From contig CAAGKO010000023.1 in NCBI GenBank assembly GCA_900770445.1, positions 1 to 64,000 of the forward strand: a DNA stretch of 64,000 bases, written 5' to 3'. Both the position numbers and the translations under genes were made by a program. The notes beneath the pieces are model-generated. The model saw only the letters and a list, made by a program, of their open reading frames with translations, was not told the origin of the DNA and ran no database searches. The stretch comes from an uncultured Oribacterium sp. (lineage in GTDB: Bacteria > Bacillota > Clostridia > Lachnospirales > Lachnospiraceae). Shown here in pieces: positions 33,197-41,669 of the stretch; position 1 is the stretch's first letter; each line of letters begins with the position of its first letter.

Positions 33197-34393
33197 ATGA
33201 AATATGAAAAAAAAGATACAGAGAATCATATGCTTCATCTGACGGTACATCTCGATAAGAAGGAATTCGATGATGCCAGAAGAGAAGCCTATATGAATCA
33301 TACCGATGTATATCCGGTGATGGGCATCGCATCCGGTCTTGCGACCATACAGGATCTCGAAAAGGTATATGGACCGGCTGTCCTGTTTGATGAGGCGCTG
33401 TCTGTCGTGATCCCGGAACGATTCAATACCTATCTGAAAGAGAGCAGTACCAGGATCTATGGTCGTCCGGAGGTCGTCGATATGCAGTTCGTACCGGGTG
33501 GCGGTGTATGTTTCCAGATTCAGGCACCGATGTTTCCTGAAGTGACACTGGGGCAGTACAAGGGACTGGCTGTACCGTATGCACGGAATGAACAGCAGAT
33601 GGAATTTGAACAGGCGGTTCTGCAGAAAGCCTGTGAACATGTAGAGGGTGAAATACCGGAAGCGATGACGGAGGACAAGCTTCAGGCCATCATGGCACAG
33701 CAGAAGCTCAGTATCATGCAGGATTCTGTCTATGATCTTCTGGCAGATATGCTGGTCATACTGGATGAGGCCTATGTCGCAGCCGGGGTGAGCAGACCGA
33801 AATCGCAGGTACGCAGAGAGGCGACGGACCTGATGCTGCAGACCGCTTCTGCGGAACATGAGATGGACTGGAAGGCCTTTCTGAAGGAACAGATTTCAGC
33901 CATGGCGGAGCGTTATCACAGCCTTCCGAATGAGTTTGAAAAAATAATCGAGGACATCATCCAGAAGCGTCTCGATACCAAGAAGAAGCAGACCGCAGAG
34001 GCCCATACGGAAGAGATGTTTAAGGCATATCTCGGTTCACTGGAGCTCACTGAAGAACAGTGGAAGAACCAGCAGCGTGCACAGGCGGCCAGAGAGGTCT
34101 GCATGGATCTGCTTCTGGATGCTGTTTCGAAAAAGGAAGGCCTGGAGGTCACGGAGGAAGAGATCCATCATGCGATCGAAGAAATCGCGGATCAGTATGG
34201 TGTGGAGCCGGATGAGGCAGAAACGCACATCGACCGTGATGCACTGGTATGGAAACTGAAGCGGGATAAGGCGCTTCGTCTGATCCTGGACAGCGCCGTG
34301 ACGGATGAGGCAGCGAAGGCGGAACTCGATCAGAAGAAGAAAGAAGAAAAAGAACGTTTGGAGAAAGAAGTTGAAATCCGAAATCAGATCTAA
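33197..34393 (+). CDS. Trigger-factor-like chaperone lacking the PPIase domain
   Basis: A 398-residue paralogue of trigger factor. The N-terminal domain is recognisable by layout: a segment DLEKVYGPAVLFDEALSVVIP, then FPEVTLGQYKGLAV. The ribosome-docking signature that should read like GFRKGKxPR is replaced by GIASGLATI. No FKBP-type PPIase domain follows; the protein passes straight into the helical, Glu/Lys-rich SurA-like arms. It probably binds client proteins off the ribosome. Its place after two molybdenum hydroxylase operons suggests a dedicated folding or cofactor-insertion helper. It overlaps the MATE gene by 23 bases. Confidence 0.7.
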   Translation: MKYEKKDTENHMLHLTVHLDKKEFDDARREAYMNHTDVYPVMGIASGLATIQDLEKVYGPAVLFDEALSVVIPERFNTYLKESSTRIYGRPEVVDMQFVPGGGVCFQIQAPMFPEVTLGQYKGLAVPYARNEQQMEFEQAVLQKACEHVEGEIPEAMTEDKLQAIMAQQKLSIMQDSVYDLLADMLVILDEAYVAAGVSRPKSQVRREATDLMLQTASAEHEMDWKAFLKEQISAMAERYHSLPNEFEKIIEDIIQKRLDTKKKQTAEAHTEEMFKAYLGSLELTEEQWKNQQRAQAAREVCMDLLLDAVSKKEGLEVTEEEIHHAIEEIADQYGVEPDEAETHIDRDALVWKLKRDKALRLILDSAVTDEAAKAELDQKKKEEKERLEKEVEIRNQI

Positions 34394-35756
34394 TCCATTA
34401 GAAACAGAAAGCATCGGAAAGCTGCTGATCCGATTCTGCATTCCGGCCCTCGCCAGCAACCTGGTCACCTCACTTTACAATATCGTGGACCAGATTTTCA
34501 TCGGAAATACGCTGGGCATCGTGGGCAATGCAGCGACGAATGTCGTCTTTCCGGCCGTCACACTGGTATCGGCACTGGCCCTGATGTGTGGTGTCGGCGC
34601 ATCCAATGCGATGAACCTGCACCTGGGGCGGGGGGAAATCAAGGAGGCGAAAAGCTGCGTCGGTGGCGGACTGGGGTTGATGGTTCTCTGCGGGCTGATC
34701 GTTTCGATCCCGATGCTTCTATGGACAGAAAATGTTCTCCTGCTCTGTGGCTGCACGCAGATGGTGCTGCCCTATGCGACGGAATATGCCCGTATCATCG
34801 CGCTGTCCTTCGTGTTTGCGGTCATCGGTGCAGCAGGACCTTTCCTCGTCCGGGCGGATGGGGCACCGAATTTTTCACTGGCGTGCATCGTGACCGGCGC
34901 GCTGTCGAATGTCGTGCTGGATGCCCTCTTCATCTTCGGATTCGGGTGGGGCATACGTGGTGCAGCCTGGGCGACGCTTCTTAGTGAAATGCTCAGTACA
35001 CTGATGGTGTTATGGTATCTGCGCTATCGATTCAGAGCGTTCGAGCTTCACGTACAGGATTTCAGACCGGATCTCCGGCTGTATCGGAGCATCGCCTCGA
35101 TCGGTGCCGGACCGGCGTTTAATTTCGCAACGCAGGCGATGGTACAGATCATCCTGAACAATGCACTGCGAAGCTATGGTGCGAGTTCCATCTATGGCAG
35201 CGATGTCTGTCTGGCCGTCGCCGGTGTCGCCGGTAAAGTCAATACCCTGGCGGTCGCTGTGATCGTCGGACTGACCAATGGCCTGCAGCCGATCTCCAGC
35301 TATAACTACGGGAAAAAGAACTACCGGAGGGTAGCGGCTGCGTCGAAACGCGTCGTTTCCATCGTACTGTTGTCCGGTTGTCTCGTTTTCATATGTTATC
35401 AGCTCTTCCCGGTACAGATTACGAAGTTTTTCGGCGAAGGAGATGAAGCCTACTATACATTCGCAGCCAGGTTTTTCCGCATCTTCTTTCTGCTGATTCC
35501 GTTATTCGGACTTCAGAGCTCGGTGGCTGGCTTTTTTTCCTCTCAGGGAAAAGTGAAACAGTCCATCACCATCTCTCTCGTGCGGCAGGTGCTGTTTTTT
35601 CCTCCGCTCCTGGTGCTGTTGCCTCGGAGCATGGGGCTGGATGGCGTGTTGTGGGCAGGTCCGATCTCGGATCTCGCAATGGCCATCGTGGCGGGTACGC
35701 TGTTCGTACGGGAGATAAAGAAGCTGGAGCGGCCGGAAGATGAAAAAAGAAGGTGA
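34371..35756 (+). CDS. MATE-family efflux transporter
   Basis: A 461-residue, 12-helix Na+/H+-driven exporter of the MATE (DinF/NorM) superfamily. The first repeat begins IGKLLIRFCIPALASNLVTSLYNIVDQIFIG, and the second half starts near GAGPAFNFATQAMVQIILNN. I choose a TTG start at 34371, seven bases after GGAG, inside the end of the chaperone gene; upstream in-frame sequence is highly basic and shares the other gene's coding DNA. It may export an aromatic or other end product of the island; the substrate is unknown. Confidence 0.85.
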   Translation: MKSEIRSNPLETESIGKLLIRFCIPALASNLVTSLYNIVDQIFIGNTLGIVGNAATNVVFPAVTLVSALALMCGVGASNAMNLHLGRGEIKEAKSCVGGGLGLMVLCGLIVSIPMLLWTENVLLLCGCTQMVLPYATEYARIIALSFVFAVIGAAGPFLVRADGAPNFSLACIVTGALSNVVLDALFIFGFGWGIRGAAWATLLSEMLSTLMVLWYLRYRFRAFELHVQDFRPDLRLYRSIASIGAGPAFNFATQAMVQIILNNALRSYGASSIYGSDVCLAVAGVAGKVNTLAVAVIVGLTNGLQPISSYNYGKKNYRRVAAASKRVVSIVLLSGCLVFICYQLFPVQITKFFGEGDEAYYTFAARFFRIFFLLIPLFGLQSSVAGFFSSQGKVKQSITISLVRQVLFFPPLLVLLPRSMGLDGVLWAGPISDLAMAIVAGTLFVREIKKLERPEDEKRR

Positions 35757-35790
35757 ACTCTGCTATAGAGTCACCTTCGGTTTCTTACCA
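35745..35790. terminator. Bidirectional terminator
   Basis: GAAGGTGA-ACTC pairs with GAGT-CACCTTC around a short loop. A-rich sequence on the left and TTTCTT on the right let it work for the MATE gene (+) and the convergent Crp-family gene (-). Confidence 0.7.
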
Positions 35791-35811
35791 TTGGCGCGCC
35801 GAGGGGTGAAA

Positions 35812-36546
35812 TCAGACATCCGATGAGTCGGAAGAGGCCTGGAATTCGAGCTGATCCATATAATTCAGGAAGGCATCGATATCCGGCAGATAGAGATGTC
35901 CGTTTTCCTGAGAAATCAGTTCGAGGTCGCGGAGCTTTTTGAACTTCCTGGATACCGTCACGCGGTTCATGCCGAGAAGATCTGCGAGCATCTGGTGACT
36001 GACCTTCTCGTTCAGAATCATGCCGTCCTTATACGTGTGACCGTAGTTTTCGAAGGTGCTGATGATCAGACGGCACAGCTTCCACTCTGCATCCTGCTTG
36101 ATGCCGATCCGCTGCGTCTCCATCGAGGAGCAGAATTTATTGCAGACAGAATCCAGCAGGTCCAGTGTGATATCGATGTCGGACTTCAACGCCCGCATGA
36201 GATCACATCGATCGATGATCAGCATCTCGGAGTCGGTCAGGGTTTTGAACAGTACAGGGCAGGTCCTTGGGAAGAGTACGTACTCTTCCAGAAAGAGAGA
36301 ACCACTGCTCATGACATTATAGATACGGTGATCACCGTCATAGCTGTCTTCGTAAGCGATGACGCGCCCCTTCTTGATATAGAAAATGGTATCCGGATGT
36401 TTCTCCCGGTAATCAAAGATATATCCTTTCGGGTATACCCGCGTGGTACCGAGTTTTTCCAGGCGCTCGATGCCTCGATTCATGTGCAGTATATGATACT
36501 GATCATCCATGATCTGTTTTTTATCATCATTCATTACAGGGTCCAT
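35812..36546 (-). CDS. Crp/Fnr-family transcriptional regulator
   Basis: A cyclic-nucleotide-binding-fold effector domain (KLGTTRVYPKGYIFDYREKHPDTIFYIKKGRVIAY...) is followed by a winged helix-turn-helix with VSHQMLADLLGMNRVTVSRKFKKLRDLELI. It lacks the four-Cys cluster of FNR, so it is not an Fe-S oxygen sensor of that type; the effector may be a small molecule. The start is uncertain because no clear ribosome site is seen; I use the ATG at 36546, and 36534 is an alternative. It likely activates hydroxylase operon 2 through the 28608-28629 palindrome. Confidence 0.85.
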   Translation of the reverse strand: MDPVMNDDKKQIMDDQYHILHMNRGIERLEKLGTTRVYPKGYIFDYREKHPDTIFYIKKGRVIAYEDSYDGDHRIYNVMSSGSLFLEEYVLFPRTCPVLFKTLTDSEMLIIDRCDLMRALKSDIDITLDLLDSVCNKFCSSMETQRIGIKQDAEWKLCRLIISTFENYGHTYKDGMILNEKVSHQMLADLLGMNRVTVSRKFKKLRDLELISQENGHLYLPDIDAFLNYMDQLEFQASSDSSDV

Positions 36547-36773
36547 TCGTAAGTGTGAAAAGAGCGTCTCTTTTCGTTCGGAAGATAACGTAAGCAACCG
36601 CAGGCAGAGGGGTACGGCCAAACGCTTCAACCTACTGATTATAGCTCAAATGCTGGTGAAATCGAACAAGCAGAGCTGCGGATAGAAGAATGGATTGTGC
36701 AGTCTGTACCAGCTGTGCTGACCGATATGTTTTAAAAAGCAAATCGCCTGATGCAAATTCACATATAAAGTGG

Positions 36774-36779
36774 TATACT
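36774..36779 (+). promoter_or_regulatory. -10 box of the cofactor operon
   Basis: TATACT lies about 40 bases before the MocA-ModE start, with no good -35 at 16-18 bases. A GGTC-AAAC-GACC palindrome overlaps the predicted start region, possibly for autoregulation by the ModE-like domain. Confidence 0.4.
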
Positions 36780-36818
36780 AGGTCAAACGACCGACATAGT
36801 GCATAGACAGGAGTTTAT

Positions 36819-37802
36819 ATGAGATTCGGAGCAGTGATCGTGGCGGCGGGGATGTCGAAACGAATGAATGACTTTAAACAGTTGATGAAGATTGGGGATA
36901 TGACCTTCGCGGATCGTGTCATCACGAACTTTCAGCGTGCAGGCATACAGGACATCGCCATCGTAACGGGCTATCGTGGCGAGGAGCTCGAGAAGTCCCT
37001 GAAGGGATCCGGTGTGGTCTTTCTTCGAAATGATCACTATGAGACGACCAGGATGTTTGACTCCGCCTGTATCGGCTTTTCGTATCTGAAGGATCGCTGC
37101 GATGCGGTGTTTTTCTGTCCGGTGGATGTGCCGTTCTTTACGGATGAAACCGTAAAGGCGGAGATAAATCGTGCAGAGAGTGCGGACATCATCGTTCCGT
37201 ACTGTCATGCGCGGCCAGGACATCCGATTCTGCTCAGTCAACGGGCGGTGGAGTATGTGCTTCAGTATAGCGGTGAACGCGGGATGCGGGGTGCCTACGA
37301 GTCCTTCGGACATACCGGCGTGGGGACGGTGTTGCAGATCAGCGTCGACGATGACGGCGCGGTGATGGACGCCGATACGAAGGAGGATTATCAGAATCTG
37401 CTGGATCTTCATAATGCACGTCTGATGCGACCGGATGTCCGGGTGCGGCTGTGTAATTCGAAGCCGTTTTTCGGCCCGGGCACGGTGAACCTGCTTCGAC
37501 AGATCGCGTCGACCGGCAGTGTCCGGGAGGCCTGCGAGAAGTGCGGCATCTCCTACAGTAAGGGCTGGACCATCATCCATGATTGTGAAAATGAACTGGG
37601 CTATCGCATCGTCGAGCGACAGCCGGGCGGAAAGTATGGTGGTAAAGCTGTGATCTCGAAGCATGGAGAGAAGCTGATTCTGTTGTATGAGCAGCTCGAG
37701 CGGGAGATGAATGAAATCGTGCAGAAGAAGTTTGATGAGATCTTCCTGCATGGAGATTGGCTGAAGAAATCGAATCTACAGGGCGATATGGGGGATACGT
37801 AA
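36819..37802 (+). CDS. MocA-like molybdopterin nucleotidyltransferase fused to a ModE-like DNA-binding domain
   Basis: Residues 1-195 are a MobA/MocA-type nucleotidyltransferase: VIVAAGMSKRMNDFKQLMKIGDM, TGYRGEELE, FFCPVDVPFFT and GHPILLS. Within the xanthine dehydrogenase family such enzymes attach CMP to molybdopterin. Residues 210-310 are a ModE-type winged helix (RQIASTGSVREACEKCGISYSKGWTIIHDCENELG, then GGKYGGKAVISKHGEKL). The fusion could couple cofactor tailoring to gene control. AGGAG precedes the ATG. It opens the cofactor operon. Confidence 0.85.
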   Translation: MRFGAVIVAAGMSKRMNDFKQLMKIGDMTFADRVITNFQRAGIQDIAIVTGYRGEELEKSLKGSGVVFLRNDHYETTRMFDSACIGFSYLKDRCDAVFFCPVDVPFFTDETVKAEINRAESADIIVPYCHARPGHPILLSQRAVEYVLQYSGERGMRGAYESFGHTGVGTVLQISVDDDGAVMDADTKEDYQNLLDLHNARLMRPDVRVRLCNSKPFFGPGTVNLLRQIASTGSVREACEKCGISYSKGWTIIHDCENELGYRIVERQPGGKYGGKAVISKHGEKLILLYEQLEREMNEIVQKKFDEIFLHGDWLKKSNLQGDMGDT

Positions 37803-37906
37803 CCTGCGATGTGCGTTACAGGTCGGGTGTGCGGCTGCGTGATGTTCGTGCATGAAGCGATGTAGTGCAGTGTTGGGAAGGCGAGATTGCAGGAAGGTGA
37901 TGGAAA

Positions 37907-38926
37907 ATGAATACAGATGCAAAACGAATCGCCATCTTCGGTGCCGGACAGGCAGGCGCGATGGTGCGTACCTGGCTTCCGGCGACACAGGAGGTCCTGT
38001 GTTTTATCGATAATGATAAAGAAAAGCAGGGGGAAATGCTGGATGGACTGCCTGTGCTAAGCCTGGAAGAAGCGTTGCGGCTGCAACCGGAGGAGATCAT
38101 CCTCGCGATTCTGAACGCGGAGGCGGAGCGGCTGATTCTTAAACAGATCGAAGAGACTGGTTTCACGGGGACCTGTACCTGTCTGGGAAGCATTAGGGAA
38201 CTGCAGGATGTCCGGCTGTCCGCGCTTCGGCTGCAGGCGCGAGAAATCGAAGCGCGGAAAATACCGGGCGATGTCGCGGAACTCGGCGTGTACCAGGGTG
38301 CATTTGCCGCGGAGATCAATCGACTGTTTCCGGAGCGGAGGCTCTGGCTCTTCGATACCTTCGAGGGCTTTCATGCGCGTGACCTCGCCATCGAGGCGGA
38401 GCGAACCGGCGTGAAGACGCGGCGACGGAGCTTTTCAGATACGACGATAGAGCTCGTTCGAAGCCGGCTGCCGCATCCGGAGATGGCTCGCTTCATAAAG
38501 GGGTATTTCCCGGATAGCCTGGATTTCGAAGTGGTATCCGGAAGCGACTCGGAACAGGGTGGAGAACATGAGAAGATACAGCGAGCTCTGCAGTCATCTG
38601 GAAGGAACGTGATGCGGACGTCCGGGAACGTAACGGCTGCGTGTGAATCGCAGCGTGAAGAAAGCAGCGAACCCTGCTTCGCCCTGGTGAGTCTGGATCC
38701 GGATCTCTATGAGCCGACGCTCGAGGGGCTTCGCTACTTCTATCCGCGGCTCGCCCCGGGCGGACGTATCCTCATCCATGACTATACGAGCTGTCAGTTC
38801 GAAGGTGTGAAGATGGCGGTGGACGAGTACTGCCGCGCACACGAGCTCTTCGTGGTACCGCTCATGGACCTTCATGGGACGGCGGTACTGGTGAAAAGCG
38901 GAGCAGGCGGCAGGCACTCTCTGTGA
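37907..38926 (+). CDS. TylF-like methyltransferase with N-terminal Rossmann domain
   Basis: Residues 1-75 resemble a sugar-epimerase or PglD-type nucleotide-binding domain (RIAIFGAGQAGAMVRTWL). Residues 110-330 match the TylF/MycF (macrocin O-methyltransferase) family: GDVAELGVYQGAFAAEINRLFPERRLWLFDTFEGF, a split segment, then LVSLDPDLYEPTLEGLRYFYPRLAPGGRILIHDY. A Ser/Gln/Glu-rich insert at about 214-257 breaks the family sequence and contains short DNA repeats. AGGAAGG precedes the ATG. Why it sits in a molybdenum-cofactor operon is unclear; a metabolite O-methylation or glycan role is possible. Confidence 0.75.
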   Translation: MNTDAKRIAIFGAGQAGAMVRTWLPATQEVLCFIDNDKEKQGEMLDGLPVLSLEEALRLQPEEIILAILNAEAERLILKQIEETGFTGTCTCLGSIRELQDVRLSALRLQAREIEARKIPGDVAELGVYQGAFAAEINRLFPERRLWLFDTFEGFHARDLAIEAERTGVKTRRRSFSDTTIELVRSRLPHPEMARFIKGYFPDSLDFEVVSGSDSEQGGEHEKIQRALQSSGRNVMRTSGNVTAACESQREESSEPCFALVSLDPDLYEPTLEGLRYFYPRLAPGGRILIHDYTSCQFEGVKMAVDEYCRAHELFVVPLMDLHGTAVLVKSGAGGRHSL

Positions 38927-39027
38927 AATCGGGCGTCGTCCGATGAGGAAGACTGAAATACAGCTTGTCATCGCGGACGGATGCAGAAATGTACCATCGC
39001 GTATGCGTATGCGCAGTGAGGATCGAA

Positions 39028-40494
39028 ATGCGACGGATCTATCTGGTCCGGCACGGGCTGCCGGAGAAAAGCACAAGTGAAAGAGAATATATCGGTGTGA
39101 CCGACCTTCCGCTCAGTATGCGGGGCCATGCCGAGGCGCGCCAGCTGGGCAGCTGTTTATTACAGCACATACAGTCGGTCAATGCAGTCAGGCACACAGA
39201 TCGTACCTTCGCGAAGAACAGAATTCGCCAGGACGCATCGAGCGTCGAGCCCTGGCTGGCAGCGGAGCAGCAGGCGAAGCGGAAGCACGCAGATGGTCAG
39301 GCAATCGTGCGTGTTCGCATCCTTACGAGCCCGCTACAGCGCTGCCGGCAGACGGCGGAGGAGATACACCGTGTACTCTCCGATCGGGGAATCGCGCTTA
39401 CGGAACCGCTCGTGGTCGAGGCACTGCATGAAATCGATCTCGGAGACTGGGAAGGAAAGAGTGTTCGGGAGATCAGGGAACGCTTTCCGGAAGAGTATGA
39501 AGCGCGAGGGCATGCGCTCGGAACGTATCATACCCCCGGAGGAGAGAGCTTTCTGGAGGCCGGTGTCCGATTTCAGAAGGCCATCGACGCAATTCTGAAA
39601 TCTGCAGATCGAAGCGAGATGGCTGCGGATGGAAAACAGAGTAGCGGTATGGGGAGTGATGGAAACGAAAGTAGTCGTGTGGGTGAAATAGACGCTCGTT
39701 CGTCCGATGCAGACGAAGAAGAAATCATCCTCGTCGTCGCGCATGCCGGCGTGATCCGGGCATACCTCAGCCTGCTGATGGGGCGGGATCTCGATCATCT
39801 GATGGACATCCCGCTGCCGTACGCCTCGGTCACGGAACTGGAGGTATGTCGGAAGGCGGTGGATAGTGAAGGCTTACGTCCGCCGGAGAAATACGGTGTG
39901 GGCGATGATGAGAAGGTTGATCGTGAACACGATAGTGAAGATGCGGATATAAAAACCTGCCGGGAGGAGATCTGTGTGCTGCCCGACGGCATTGGCGTAC
40001 GCCCGGAAGAGCTGCTGGATGCAGCGGAAATCTCACGGCTGTATCAGAAATACCGGACGCCGCAGCAGGTGATCCGCCATATGCGGAAGGTCGCCGAGGT
40101 CGCAGATCGACTGATGGACGGCATGAAGATGTGCGGATCTCGGGTGCGGGTGATGCAGGCCTGTCTCCTCCATGATCTCTGTCGGGCGGAGAAGGAGCAC
40201 GCGCGGATGTCGGCGGAGGCGATTCGGATGGAGGGCTATCCGGCCATCGCGGCGCTCGTCGCGGTACATCATCAGGCGGCGTACAGCGAGCGGGAGGCAC
40301 AGGGGCCCCTCACGGAGGCGGAGCTGCTCTTCTATGCGGATAAACGCGTACAGGAGGATAGGCTGGTGTCCGTAGAGGAGCGCTTCCGGGAGAGCCGGAA
40401 AAAGTGTCGGTCACCGGAGGCCTGTGCGCATCACGATGCGATGCTCGCGAAGACGTTGGAAATCGAAAAGAAGATCATAAAGAACAGGAGATAA
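39028..40494 (+). CDS. Histidine phosphatase fused to an HD-domain hydrolase
   Basis: A 488-residue fusion. The N-terminal histidine phosphatase has the catalytic LVRHGLPE, TSPLQRCRQTAEEI, HEIDLGDWEGKSVREI and VVAHAGVIRAYLSL. The C-terminal part is an HD hydrolase with VIRHMRKVAEVADRLMDG, ACLLHDLCRAEKEHA and a metal His in VAVHHQAAYS. Between them, about residues 192-230 form a Ser/Asp-rich insert whose DNA is a 30-bp tandem duplication (39628-39687). The start ATG at 39028 follows GAGG; a frame start 21 codons upstream lacks support. It adjoins the MoeA-like gene by three bases. Confidence 0.85.
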   Translation: MRRIYLVRHGLPEKSTSEREYIGVTDLPLSMRGHAEARQLGSCLLQHIQSVNAVRHTDRTFAKNRIRQDASSVEPWLAAEQQAKRKHADGQAIVRVRILTSPLQRCRQTAEEIHRVLSDRGIALTEPLVVEALHEIDLGDWEGKSVREIRERFPEEYEARGHALGTYHTPGGESFLEAGVRFQKAIDAILKSADRSEMAADGKQSSGMGSDGNESSRVGEIDARSSDADEEEIILVVAHAGVIRAYLSLLMGRDLDHLMDIPLPYASVTELEVCRKAVDSEGLRPPEKYGVGDDEKVDREHDSEDADIKTCREEICVLPDGIGVRPEELLDAAEISRLYQKYRTPQQVIRHMRKVAEVADRLMDGMKMCGSRVRVMQACLLHDLCRAEKEHARMSAEAIRMEGYPAIAALVAVHHQAAYSEREAQGPLTEAELLFYADKRVQEDRLVSVEERFRESRKKCRSPEACAHHDAMLAKTLEIEKKIIKNRR

Positions 40495-40497
40495 AGT

Positions 40498-41532
40498 ATG
40501 AAGCTGATGAAAACAGAAGATGCAGTGGGTCAGATGCTCTGTCATGACATCACACAGATCATCCGGGGCGTGAAGAAGGGACCGGTGTTCCGGAAGGGAC
40601 ATATCATCACGGAGGAGGATGTGCCGGTGCTGCTTTCGGTCGGAAAGGACCATATCTACATCTGGGAGGTCAATGAAACGATGATGCATGAGAACGATGC
40701 GGCGATGGTGCTGTACGATCTCTGCAAAAACGAGCATCTGCACCGGAACGAGGATATCAAGGAGGGAAAGATCGAGCTGATCGCGGACTGCGACGGCCTG
40801 CTGAAAATCGACATCGCACGACTGCAGCAGGTCAATGCCTATGGCCAGATGATGATCGCCTCCCTCCATAATAACTATCCGGTGAAGAAGGACCAGCATG
40901 TGGCCGGGATGCGGATCATCCCGCTGATCATCGAGAAGGAGAAGATGGAAGGCGTACAGAAGCTCGTGGGGGAGCAGTCGCTGTTTCGGCTCATGCCATA
41001 TCAGCATAAGAAGGTGGGCATCGTGACGACGGGCAATGAGGTGTACTACGGACGTATCCAGGATACCTTTACGCCGGTGGTGCAGGCGAAGGTCGAGGCC
41101 TTCGGTGCCGAGGTGGTCGCCCATGAGTACAGCTCAGATGATCCGGAGATGGAGATCGCGTGCATCGAAAAGGTGCTGGCAGCCGGGGCGGATATGGTGC
41201 TCTGCACCGGTGGCATGAGCGTCGATCCGGATGATAAGACACCGTACGCCATCGGAAAGACCGCGGATCGAGTGGTGAGCTATGGTGCGCCGGTGCTGCC
41301 GGGCGCGATGTTCATGCTGGCCTATAAGGGTGCGCACGATGAGATCCCGATGCTGGGCCTGCCGGGCTGTGTGATGTATGCGGGGCGGACGATCTTCGAC
41401 CTGATTCTGCCACGTGTGATGGCCGGGGATATCGTGACGAAAGAAGATATCGACAGACTCGGCGTCGGCGGATACTGCCAGAACTGCGCGAGCTGCACCT
41501 TCCCGAACTGCGGATTCGGCGCGTACGCGTGA
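40498..41532 (+). CDS. MoeA-like molybdopterin-binding protein
   Basis: A 344-residue protein with a MoaB/Mog-type molybdopterin-binding domain (VGIVTTGNEVYYGRIQDTF, VLCTGGMSVDPDDKTP, LPGCVMYAGRTIFDLILPR). Its N-terminal part recalls MoeA domains but the fold is shortened, and MoeA domain IV is missing. It ends in a Cys-rich tail (CQNCASCTFPNCGFG) not typical of MoeA. Likely role: molybdate insertion or handing cofactor to the hydroxylases. AGGAG precedes the ATG. Confidence 0.85.
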   Translation: MKLMKTEDAVGQMLCHDITQIIRGVKKGPVFRKGHIITEEDVPVLLSVGKDHIYIWEVNETMMHENDAAMVLYDLCKNEHLHRNEDIKEGKIELIADCDGLLKIDIARLQQVNAYGQMMIASLHNNYPVKKDQHVAGMRIIPLIIEKEKMEGVQKLVGEQSLFRLMPYQHKKVGIVTTGNEVYYGRIQDTFTPVVQAKVEAFGAEVVAHEYSSDDPEMEIACIEKVLAAGADMVLCTGGMSVDPDDKTPYAIGKTADRVVSYGAPVLPGAMFMLAYKGAHDEIPMLGLPGCVMYAGRTIFDLILPRVMAGDIVTKEDIDRLGVGGYCQNCASCTFPNCGFGAYA

Positions 41533-41669
41533 GCAGGCACACCGGCAGGCAGCCGATTGTTGCTGCAAAACATATCGGGGTGAACGGGGAAATCGAAGAA
41601 ACAGTCCCGGTGTATGGATCGGCGATCCTGCCGGTGCCGTGCCCCAGAAGACTAGAGGGAGAAACGAAG

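Noticed and set aside
35812..36546. FNR-type oxygen sensor
   Set aside because: The N-terminal four-Cys Fe-S motif of FNR is absent.
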